NCBI RefSeq assembly: GCF_025802015.1
Contig: NZ_JAOYFC010000003.1
Coordinates: forward strand, 124,001 to 188,000
Direction of reading: 5' to 3'
DNA from: Falsihalocynthiibacter halioticoli
Lineage (GTDB): Bacteria; Pseudomonadota; Alphaproteobacteria; Rhodobacterales; Rhodobacteraceae
Length of the DNA: 64,000 nt
Part shown: positions 7,948-14,704 of the stretch, one piece after another
How the letters are laid out: each line of letters begins with the position of its first letter
Numbering within the stretch: the stretch's first letter is position 1
Translations under genes and position numbers: made by a program
The notes under the pieces: model-generated
Databases searched by the model: none
Told to the model about the DNA's origin: nothing
The model's input: the letters and a program-made list of their open reading frames with translations, nothing else

Positions 7948-8868
7948 TCAGCTCACTTGTGTGGGTAATCCAATCGTCTTGCCACTGTCGCCCTTGAAGA
8001 GCCCTATCAGTCGCGGAAGAGAGTGCACCAGATGGTCACTTAGCGCGCGGACGCGGGCATTGTCGCGCAGCTCCGCGTGGCGCAGCAGCCATAGATCCTG
8101 ACGAGGAACGAACTCTGGCTCGGTGATGCGAGCCAATTCCGGGTCGGGATCGCACAGAACACAGGGCAACAGAACCATTCCGATGCCTGCCCGACAGGCG
8201 ATCTGTTGCGTTCGCATGTCACTGATACGCATGGTAGTCGGGTGCTTTGCGAAAGGCGTACTTCTCTTCCAGGCTTCGGATGCCCCCTTGGGACTGAAAC
8301 TGATCCACCCGATATCGTCGAACGGGTGGCCGTCAAGCAATTCCTCCAAAACGACCTTCGACAGGTAAACCGCGCGGGCGGTTTGGGTCAGTTTTCGACC
8401 GATAAGGTGATCATCAGGGCTGTGTCCGAACCGCATCGCCAAATCGGCATCCCGTCTGTCAAGATCAGAGAGCGAGGCGCTGGTGATCACACGCAGGTCG
8501 ACATCGGGATGAGCTTGACGGAACTCGTCAAGAATCTCCAGTACCGGACCGACCGCCAGAACATCTCCCATTGAAAGCGTGACCGGCCCGGAAATCTCGC
8601 GGCTGATCCCGAACGTTCGCCGATCCAGCGTGGCGATTTCGTTCTCGATGGTTGTGGCGGTCGCCAGCATCTCCTGGCCCGTCTGAGAAAGTTCGAGGTT
8701 GGCTCCTTTGCGCTGATAGAGCGGCGCCCCGGCAATAACGCTCATTGCCTCCAACCTGCGTGCAACAGTCGAGTGGCTGATCCCGAGGGCGGCGCTGGCG
8801 GCGCGGGTGGACCCGCTTCGCACGAACAGCAGAAACAGCCTAAGATCGCTCCAATCCATTTGTCTCAT
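7948..8868 (-). CDS. LysR-family transcriptional regulator
   Basis: 306-residue regulator. The N-terminal winged helix (about 3-62: LRLFLLFVRSGSTRAASAALGISHSTVARRLEAM) is typical LysR, followed by the effector-binding domain (about 90-290). The start at MRQMDW (8868) is preferred over an in-frame extension to 8946, which adds residues foreign to the family; MDW at 8859 is the other option. It is divergent from the DUF1330-like/dehalogenase/GST genes, the usual place for a LysR activator of a neighbouring catabolic operon. The effector is unknown. Confidence 0.88.
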   Translation of the reverse strand: MRQMDWSDLRLFLLFVRSGSTRAASAALGISHSTVARRLEAMSVIAGAPLYQRKGANLELSQTGQEMLATATTIENEIATLDRRTFGISREISGPVTLSMGDVLAVGPVLEILDEFRQAHPDVDLRVITSASLSDLDRRDADLAMRFGHSPDDHLIGRKLTQTARAVYLSKVVLEELLDGHPFDDIGWISFSPKGASEAWKRSTPFAKHPTTMRISDMRTQQIACRAGIGMVLLPCVLCDPDPELARITEPEFVPRQDLWLLRHAELRDNARVRALSDHLVHSLPRLIGLFKGDSGKTIGLPTQVS

Positions 8869-9025
8869 GTGTGCACCAGCATGTAACGGTTCAGCAGATT
8901 GTGTCTCAATAACGTGACTACTAGATTTTCCTCGTCCGGGCAACACAGCCCGAGATCACTCCCTCGGACACCTTCAATGGCGCGGCTCTGGGAGGCGGAA
9001 AAGTGAAAGACCTAGGAGACGTAAA
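8869..9025. promoter_or_regulatory. Divergent LysR / catabolic operon promoter region
   Basis: 157-bp gap between the divergent LysR gene and the DUF1330-like gene. LysR proteins normally bind here. A small dyad CCGAG...CTCGG (about 8961-8978) is visible, and a GGAGAC ribosome site precedes the ATG at 9026. No clear -35/-10 pair could be fixed by eye. Confidence 0.35.
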
Positions 9026-9340
9026 ATGGCATATATTCTTGTCGATATTCTTCCGTTTAAGGAAGGCAAAACCATCGAAGACGCGCTGGCGTATTTTGAG
9101 AAAGTCCGCCCGGCGATGGAACGCAATGGACTGCGGCGCGTTGATGCCCCACTTCGGGCGCTCAAGTCGCTACGAGGGGCGCAACAGGCTGACCTCGTCA
9201 ACTTGTTCGAGACCGACGATCCCGAAACCTCGATGCAGGGCATGGCTGGCGACGCCGAGTATCAGTCGCACATTGCGCTGCGCGACTCGATCTTCGATCT
9301 GGAAAACGCATCCATCATCCTAACAACAAAGCAGGCCTGA
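9026..9340 (+). CDS. DUF1330-like small protein (dimeric alpha/beta barrel type)
   Basis: 104-residue protein with no signal peptide. The C-terminal part (YQSHIALRDSIFDLENASIIL) resembles the DUF1330 pattern with Y-x-x-x-x-x-LR and a final beta strand, a ferredoxin-like dimeric barrel fold also seen in small monooxygenases and muconolactone isomerases. It is first in a plus-strand run with an exported haloalkane dehalogenase and a glutathione transferase, opposite a LysR gene. An accessory role in breakdown of a halogenated or reactive compound is inferred from this context only. Confidence 0.55.
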   Translation: MAYILVDILPFKEGKTIEDALAYFEKVRPAMERNGLRRVDAPLRALKSLRGAQQADLVNLFETDDPETSMQGMAGDAEYQSHIALRDSIFDLENASIILTTKQA

Positions 9341-9422
9341 CCAATTCGGGTCCTGCACCTGGGCGCGTAGCTGTTTTCGTTCGCAGCTGCGCCCCACCCA
9401 AAAGAAATCTCAAGGAAACACC

Positions 9423-10403
9423 ATGAAACTCACCTCAAGCATTCTGGCCCTGGCCGGAACGATGACATTCGCCGCGATGCCGGTAGCCGCAATTTCTGAG
9501 CCCGCAAGGCTCCCAATCCCCATTGTATCGGAAGACCTGACGTTTGCCGTGCAAAGCGTCGACGTTTTGTCTTCCTCTATGTCGTATATCGAAACTGGTT
9601 CCGGGGATCCGGTGCTCTTTGTGCATGGCAACCCGACCTCCAGCTATCTCTGGCGCAATGTCATGCCCCACGTGGCCGACACGCATCGCGCCATCGCAGT
9701 CGATCTGATCGGTATGGGCGCGTCGGGCAAACCAGACATCGACTATACGTTCGCTGATCACGCCCGCTTCCTCGATGCTTTTGTCGCCGAAATGGATCTG
9801 GCCAACATCACTCTTGTCGGGCATGACTGGGGCGCGGCGCTGGCGTGGGATTTTGCCCGGCGCAACCCAGATCTTGTGACCCGTATTGCGTTTATGGAGG
9901 GCGTTCTTCCGCCCGCCATGCCCCAACCTAGCTACGACGCTATGGGCGAAGAGATGGGTGGCATGTTCCGCGCCCTTCAGGATGAAGAACAGGGATACAC
10001 GATGGTTATGGAGGGAAATTTCTTTGTGGAAGGCATCCTGCCCATGATGGTCAACCGCACCCTGGGCGAGCAGGCAATGCAGGCCTATGGGGCGCCCTAT
10101 AACACTGTCGAAAGCCGCCTGCCCACCTGGATGTGGCCGCGCGAGGTTCCGATCGGAGGAAATCCCGCAGCGAACGTCGAGCTGATGGCCGACATTCAGT
10201 CCTTTATGGGCGAGACCGAGATGCCCGTTTTGCTGACCTACGCAGAACCGGGGGTTCTGGTGCCGCCACAGGCCGTGCCTTTCTACAGCAACCTGATCGG
10301 TGATCTTGAAACTGCGTTCATCGGCCAAGGCCTGCACTTCATTCAGGAGGACCAGCCGGTCGCAATCGGCCGCGCCATCGCGGACTGGCTGCGCCGCAAC
10401 TGA
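9423..10403 (+). CDS. Haloalkane dehalogenase-like alpha/beta hydrolase, exported
   Basis: 326-residue alpha/beta hydrolase with a Sec signal peptide (about 1-23, MKLTSSILALAGTMTFAAMP, cleavage near AIS). All expected dehalogenase residues are present: oxyanion/halide Asn70 in HGNPTSSYLWRN, nucleophile Asp135 followed by halide-binding Trp136 in GHDWGAAL, acid Glu159 in FMEG, and His305 in GQGLHF. Having the acid after strand beta-6 fits subfamily HLD-II. The reaction would be hydrolytic removal of halide from an alkyl halide to give an alcohol. Most characterised members are cytoplasmic, so a periplasmic one is less usual. Ester or epoxide substrates cannot be excluded. Confidence 0.82.
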   Translation: MKLTSSILALAGTMTFAAMPVAAISEPARLPIPIVSEDLTFAVQSVDVLSSSMSYIETGSGDPVLFVHGNPTSSYLWRNVMPHVADTHRAIAVDLIGMGASGKPDIDYTFADHARFLDAFVAEMDLANITLVGHDWGAALAWDFARRNPDLVTRIAFMEGVLPPAMPQPSYDAMGEEMGGMFRALQDEEQGYTMVMEGNFFVEGILPMMVNRTLGEQAMQAYGAPYNTVESRLPTWMWPREVPIGGNPAANVELMADIQSFMGETEMPVLLTYAEPGVLVPPQAVPFYSNLIGDLETAFIGQGLHFIQEDQPVAIGRAIADWLRRN

Positions 10404-10471
10404 GACCGTCGGAGAGCGGGCACTTGCATCGCTCTCCAACTGCCTAACCCCAATCCACATATGAGGCCAAA

Positions 10472-11083
10472 ATGACCAAGTTCTTCCACTTGCCTGCCAG
10501 CTGCTCTTCAGCAGTTCTCGCAGCACTGACAATCACACAAACTCCATTTGAGCTCGAAATTGTCGATCTTGGCAACAAGTCCGAGGCATTCGAGAAGGCC
10601 AACCCGCTTGGAAAAGTACCAGCGCTACTGGACGATAGCGGCGCAGCGTTTGAGGGGGGCGCCATCAACCTGTGGCTTGCCGCCAAGAACCCAGAGGCGG
10701 GTCTGATGCCGGAGTTCTCTTCCCTTGAAGGCCGTGAAGCTCTGAAATGGTTGTTCTTCTGCTACGCAACAATTCACCCAATTTGGATTAGGCTGTTCTT
10801 TCCGCAGCGAATGGCGGGCGAAGGAGATCTCGCAGAGGTGTCCGCGCTGGCCGAGGCTGATTTGATGAAGAACTACGGCATATTGGACGAGGCGCTTCAG
10901 GATCACGATTTTCTCGCGGGCGATAGAATGAGCCTGGCCGATCTATACGTTGCCTCGACACTGCATTGGGAAGCCAAGATCGACGGAAGGATCACACGAA
11001 CTTACCCAAGGCTTGCACAATTGAAGCAGCGCGTTCTGGACGTTCCGGCCGTGACCAAGGCCTTCGCCGGAGAAATCACCTAG
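10472..11083 (+). CDS. Glutathione S-transferase family protein
   Basis: 203-residue GST. The thioredoxin-like N-terminal domain (about 1-75) carries the cis-Pro region GKVPALLDD and the glutathione-contact segment; a helical C-terminal domain follows (about 85-200) with the N-capping motif FLAGDRMSLADLY. The N-terminal HLPASCSSAV holds Ser/Cys candidates for thiol activation. It follows the dehalogenase by 68 bp and probably shares its transcript, which would suit detoxification of a reactive product. The substrate is not known. Confidence 0.82.
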   Translation: MTKFFHLPASCSSAVLAALTITQTPFELEIVDLGNKSEAFEKANPLGKVPALLDDSGAAFEGGAINLWLAAKNPEAGLMPEFSSLEGREALKWLFFCYATIHPIWIRLFFPQRMAGEGDLAEVSALAEADLMKNYGILDEALQDHDFLAGDRMSLADLYVASTLHWEAKIDGRITRTYPRLAQLKQRVLDVPAVTKAFAGEIT

Positions 11084-11237
11084 GCCAAATAGAGCAACAA
11101 AGTCACCGCAAGGCGCACAGCTAACATTCGTGCGCCTTGCAGCATTCGTCAAAAAGAGCTCAGAATGATCTTACGCCGCATGACGGACGGATAACCGCTT
11201 CAAAATGGCGAACGGCAGGACCGTTCGCCAAGGTTCG

Positions 11238-11870
11238 TTAGATGTCGATGCGCTCGGCTATGCTCAAAGCATCTTCCAGTTCAACACCAAGGTAACGCAC
11301 GGTGCTGTCGACTTTGGTGTGTCCAAGGAGCAGTTGCACGGCGCGAAGGTTGCCAGTTTTACGATAGATCTCTGCAGCCTTTGTTCGGCGAAGCGAGTGT
11401 GTGCCATATCCACTCGGCTCTAAACCAATTGCCGTCACCCAGTCGCGGACAAGTCGACCGTACTGACGCGTTGAGATGTGTGGCCGGTCGTGAAACCGGC
11501 TTGGGAACATGAACAGGCAAGCAAGCATCTCCGGATTTCTGACCCAGGTCAGAACGGTTTCTCGCGTGTTTTCCGACAGTTCGAATTGAACAGGCCGCTT
11601 GGTTTTGCTCTGGATCACTGAAACACGTTCCCGGACGCGATCGTCTTTGACAAGATCGGTCACCGTTAGCTTGACCAGATCGCAGCCTCGAAGTTTGCTG
11701 TCGATGGCGACGTTGAACAAAGCCAGGTCGCGCAAATTGCCCGAAAGTTCGAGCCGTGCACGGATCGCCCACACTTGTTTTGGCAGCAATGGACGTTTCT
11801 GCCCGATGATCCGCCCCTTGTTCCAAGCCTTGCGTTTTGGGGTGACTGCGGGAAGTTGGACTCTTGACAT
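11238..11870 (-). CDS. Short tyrosine recombinase/integrase (catalytic domain only)
   Basis: 210-residue tyrosine recombinase with the catalytic residues Arg61 (SKLRGCDL), His158-x-x-Arg161 (HSLRRT), His184 (LLGHTKV) and nucleophile Tyr193 (VRYLGV). It lacks the usual N-terminal core-binding domain of about 100 residues. The start at MSRVQLP (11870) is chosen because the in-frame extension to 12101 has no family features. No attachment repeats or tRNA were recognised beside it, so what it recombines is open. It lies between the dehalogenase module and the TetR/SDR pair and suggests a mobile origin for this region. Confidence 0.82.
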   Translation of the reverse strand: MSRVQLPAVTPKRKAWNKGRIIGQKRPLLPKQVWAIRARLELSGNLRDLALFNVAIDSKLRGCDLVKLTVTDLVKDDRVRERVSVIQSKTKRPVQFELSENTRETVLTWVRNPEMLACLFMFPSRFHDRPHISTRQYGRLVRDWVTAIGLEPSGYGTHSLRRTKAAEIYRKTGNLRAVQLLLGHTKVDSTVRYLGVELEDALSIAERIDI

Positions 11871-12061
11871 GATTTGCCCTCCGATCCTCCCTCCAAGCCC
11901 AATCATCAGCACCGCGCTGACTAGGCGAGTGTACAAGCAGTGCTGAAGGCCCGTTTTGGGAAGCCAGCTAAATGGGCATCTTCTGCGCGCGCATTGGTCT
12001 GCAAGGAGCCCAGACCTACCGAATGCTACGGTCTGCATGAATGTCTGCTTCAAGAACTTCG

Positions 12062-12697
12062 TTACACCTTGGTTGGCTCTACCTGCGCGATGCCGCGCCA
12101 TACTAGATCGAACACGCGGTCCAATTCGCGCTTTTCCATTTCTACACCGGCTATCGAGGCCCGACGGGCCAGTGTGATGGCAGGAGAGGCGAGAATGATC
12201 TCAAGGGTTCTTACGGGCGCATGGACGAGGACCTCGCTGTCTATGCCCGCTTGGATCTCAGCAAGAACTTCACTTTGCATCTGTTTCAGCACCAAATCCT
12301 CCTGAAAGCCGTCACGGATTTCAGCCGACATCATTTCGGCAAAGAGGAAATCTCTGGGGGCTGCGAAACCATACTCCACAAGAGCAAACCACATGGCGCG
12401 CAAACGCTGGGCAGCGCCATCCTTTCCGCGCGCCGCTGTCATCATAGCATCGTGTATATCTGATTTTACCTGTTTGAAGACCCAAAACAGCAAATCATCC
12501 TTTGTTGCATGGTAACGATACAGCGTTCCGACAGAGAGATCCGCCCGCTTTGCGATCTTATTGACCGAGACGGCGGTTGAGCCAACTTCAGCGACCTCTC
12601 CAATTGTGGCCGCGCGTATGGCCTTTGGTTTGTCGCCGGATTTCGTGCGAACCAAGTGGTTCTCCCCAGCTGATGAGTTCCGGGCAAGTTTAGCCAT
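12062..12697 (-). CDS. TetR-family repressor
   Basis: 211-residue regulator. The N-terminal helix-turn-helix is at about 25-72 (VSVNKIAKRADLSVGTLYRYHATKDDLLFWVF), followed by a helical ligand domain. It is divergent from the SDR gene, and two palindromic sites lie in the gap between them, so it very likely represses itself and the SDR gene. GGAG lies just before the ATG. The ligand is unknown, possibly the SDR substrate. Confidence 0.88.
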   Translation of the reverse strand: MAKLARNSSAGENHLVRTKSGDKPKAIRAATIGEVAEVGSTAVSVNKIAKRADLSVGTLYRYHATKDDLLFWVFKQVKSDIHDAMMTAARGKDGAAQRLRAMWFALVEYGFAAPRDFLFAEMMSAEIRDGFQEDLVLKQMQSEVLAEIQAGIDSEVLVHAPVRTLEIILASPAITLARRASIAGVEMEKRELDRVFDLVWRGIAQVEPTKV

Positions 12698-12714
12698 ACT
12701 CCATTTGGATTGAC

Positions 12715-12732
12715 AATGAGCATATGCTCATT
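12715..12732. promoter_or_regulatory. Palindromic operator 1 between tetR and SDR
   Basis: Perfect 18-bp palindrome AATGAGCATATGCTCATT, 17 bp from the TetR start codon. Its core TGAGCAxxTGCTCA is repeated in operator 2, centre to centre 25 bp. This is the expected layout for a TetR dimer operator. Confidence 0.75.
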
Positions 12733-12740
12733 ATATGAGC

Positions 12741-12756
12741 GTGAGCAATTGCTCAC
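12741..12756. promoter_or_regulatory. Palindromic operator 2 between tetR and SDR
   Basis: Perfect 16-bp palindrome GTGAGCAATTGCTCAC with the same TGAGCA/TGCTCA half-sites as operator 1. It lies 28 bp before the proposed SDR start. Confidence 0.75.
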
Positions 12757-12784
12757 TTATTGTCCAAACCAAGGAAACCTCCCT

Positions 12785-13642
12785 ATTTCGAAAGTCGTCC
12801 TCATTACCGGAACCTCAACCGGGCTTGGCATCAGCCTTGCGATCCAGTCTGCTCGAGCAGGTCACAGAGTCTATGCGACTATGCGCAATCTGGGCAAAAA
12901 GGGCGGGCTTGAAGCCGCCGCCTCAGACGCCGATGTTTCGGTGAATATTCTACAACTCGACGTGCAAGATACAGCGTCCATCAATGCCGCCGTTGACACA
13001 ATCATCGACGCTGAGGGCCGCATCGACACGCTGATCAACAATGCGGGCGCAGGTTTTGTTCGCACGACAGAGCAAGCTAGCGAAGAGGATATCGACTGGG
13101 TGATGGACGTGAACTTTATGGGCGTTGTGCGTTGCACCAAGGCAGTTATGCCTCATATGCGTAAAGCTCGTTCTGGCCATATTATCACGATATCCTCCGT
13201 CGGCGGTTTGGTCGGACAGCCGTTTAACGAAATCTATTGCGCTGCCAAATTCGCCGTTGAGGGATATTCCGAGGCGTTGGCTTGCTACGTTACTCCAAAT
13301 TTCGGGATCAACTTTACCACGGTTGAACCCGGCGGCATCCAATCTGAATTTGCCAACAACGTTCTGAAACACGTACAGGGCACCGGCGGTATGTTGGAAG
13401 ACGAGTATTTGCCGATCCTGCAAAAATACATCGGCGGCGCTGAGAACCGTCAGAGCGGGGAAGACATCTACCAGACAACAGATGAAGTTGCAGCAGTGGT
13501 GATGAAGTGCATGGACGCTGAAAACCCGCCGATCCGAACCCGTACTTCAAAATGGGGCGAAGATTTCACCCGCTTTAAGACCAAACTTGATCCGACAGGC
13601 GAAAAACAACAAGTAGCGGTAGTAAAGCAATTCCTTAGCTGA
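12785..13642 (+). CDS. Short-chain dehydrogenase/reductase, start codon uncertain
   Basis: Classical SDR of about 285 residues: cofactor motif TGTSTGLG near the N-terminus, NNAG, catalytic Ser in ITISSVGG, and Tyr-x-x-x-Lys in IYCAAKFAVEGYS. The conserved part begins SKVVLITGTS. The nearest in-frame ATG (12710) lies upstream of both operators and would add about 25 residues foreign to SDRs. A ribosome site AAGGAA (12771-12776) sits 8 bp before an ATT codon at 12785 that directly precedes SKVV. ATT is therefore the preferred, though rare, start; TTG at 12749 is another option. The alcohol or ketone substrate is unknown. Confidence 0.8.
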   Translation: MSKVVLITGTSTGLGISLAIQSARAGHRVYATMRNLGKKGGLEAAASDADVSVNILQLDVQDTASINAAVDTIIDAEGRIDTLINNAGAGFVRTTEQASEEDIDWVMDVNFMGVVRCTKAVMPHMRKARSGHIITISSVGGLVGQPFNEIYCAAKFAVEGYSEALACYVTPNFGINFTTVEPGGIQSEFANNVLKHVQGTGGMLEDEYLPILQKYIGGAENRQSGEDIYQTTDEVAAVVMKCMDAENPPIRTRTSKWGEDFTRFKTKLDPTGEKQQVAVVKQFLS

Positions 13643-14174
13643 AGTGTTTTTCACAGCAATTGGTCCCAAAGAACCCCGATGACGATACCAGCCGTTGAGA
13701 CAGAGCGCAGCGAAAGCGCGCTGTGTCCCGCGACCTGTAAATTGCGGTCCAAAACTTTGCTGCGCGATAAACGAATGGCGACTTTCCCTGCCGCCGCGCA
13801 GCGTCGAAGACCGAGCAACTGCGGCGATTTTCATGCTGCGTGCGCGTGCAGCACAAAATCATAATGGCCGGGTTGGGCTCTGAGTGTGAATTCGCTGCGC
13901 CTTGCACGAACGTCCGGTGTTGGGGCCAAACGGGATCAGTGAACTTAATTGCACCGCGATTTGGTCGCTGTGCATCGCCCCGAGTTTGTCGGAGACCGTC
14001 TACTTGGGTAAGGATGACGGTTATCTCAAAGATCAAAATGGGATATCCTGAACTCTATTTAAACATTTAATAACAATAGATTAATAGGATTTTTCTTACA
14101 ATTCGGCAGGAAATCATTTAAGATTTGGCAGGAATGGCGGAAAAAACCCGGCATAGAACCCACGGGATCAATCC
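13643..14174. other. Long intergenic region with first 18-bp palindrome copy
   Basis: 532 bp without a convincing gene. Short frames on both strands show no family features and conflict with each other. It holds one degenerate copy of the island palindrome (13938-13955) and an AT-rich stretch at about 14055-14115, a likely promoter zone for the small gene that follows. Confidence 0.5.
13938..13955 (+). repeat. Island palindrome copy 1 (degenerate)
   Basis: AGTGAACTTAATTGCACC, 14 of 18 positions equal to copy 2. Intergenic, upstream of the 61-residue gene. Confidence 0.5.
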
Positions 14175-14360
14175 ATGACCCACCCAACAAATTTCATCGA
14201 AATCATCCAACAAGCTGTTGCCGCATGTGAGGCTGGTGATGCGCGTCAAATTAGAGCCCTGATGCAGGTCAATGACCATGCGCTGCAAGCGCGGGATGAA
14301 CGAGATGCGGCGGCAACGGCGTTGCGGATATTTGCGGATCACATAGAATCCGCAGCCTGA
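14175..14360 (+). CDS. Small hypothetical protein, 61 residues
   Basis: No family recognised. The sequence is soluble, acidic and mostly helical (IIQQAVAACEAGDARQIRALMQ...RDAAATALRIF), with no signal or membrane segment. An AT-rich likely promoter zone precedes it, but there is no strong ribosome site, so coding status is moderate. Palindrome copies 1 and 2 lie on either side, and the DUF2075 gene follows on the same strand, so a regulatory or accessory role for that system is possible. Confidence 0.4.
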   Translation: MTHPTNFIEIIQQAVAACEAGDARQIRALMQVNDHALQARDERDAAATALRIFADHIESAA

Positions 14361-14383
14361 CAGACGATCTGTCTGGGCGGCCA

Positions 14384-14401
14384 AGTGAACTCAAGTTCAC
14401 T
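14384..14401 (+). repeat. Island palindrome copy 2 (perfect)
   Basis: AGTGAACTCAAGTTCACT: perfect 8-bp arms around CA. It lies 24 bp after the small gene and 304 bp before the DUF2075 gene. Taken as the reference copy. Confidence 0.7.
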
Positions 14402-14595
14402 GCCTGGATTTCGACGCATACACGCGGGGGTTGCTGTTAAGTTACGTCGAAGGCTAAATGATCAGCAAGGAAAGCCACCGAACGCGCCGCCAAGGAAAAC
14501 TAAGAACGGCAGCTCAGGCAGCGTAGCGTCAAGAAAACGAAGCGGGCGAAATGAACGACTTTGTCAGGTTTCCAAAGCGGGCATTTCGGCGTGCA

Positions 14596-14613
14596 AGTGA
14601 ACGCAAGTTCACC
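14596..14613 (+). repeat. Island palindrome copy 3
   Basis: AGTGAACGCAAGTTCACC, 16 of 18 positions equal to copy 2, with intact GTGAAC/GTTCAC arms. It lies 92 bp before the DUF2075 start, a position suited to a promoter operator. Confidence 0.65.
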
Positions 14614-14704
14614 GACAGTGTTGCGTGCAATGGCGCAAATGCTGCTTGGGTCCAAGTGCTCTCAACGCATTGCATTTCTCTGAAAAACCTAAATACTGCC
14701 GGCA

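Noticed and set aside
9026..11083. Complete catabolic operon including an aldehyde or alcohol dehydrogenase
   Set aside because: No such genes follow the GST; the SDR at 12785 has its own TetR control and a recombinase gene lies between, so it was not joined to the module.
13635..14036. 133-codon minus-strand frame after the SDR gene
   Set aside because: No ribosome site or family features, and competing frames exist on the other strand; treated as intergenic.
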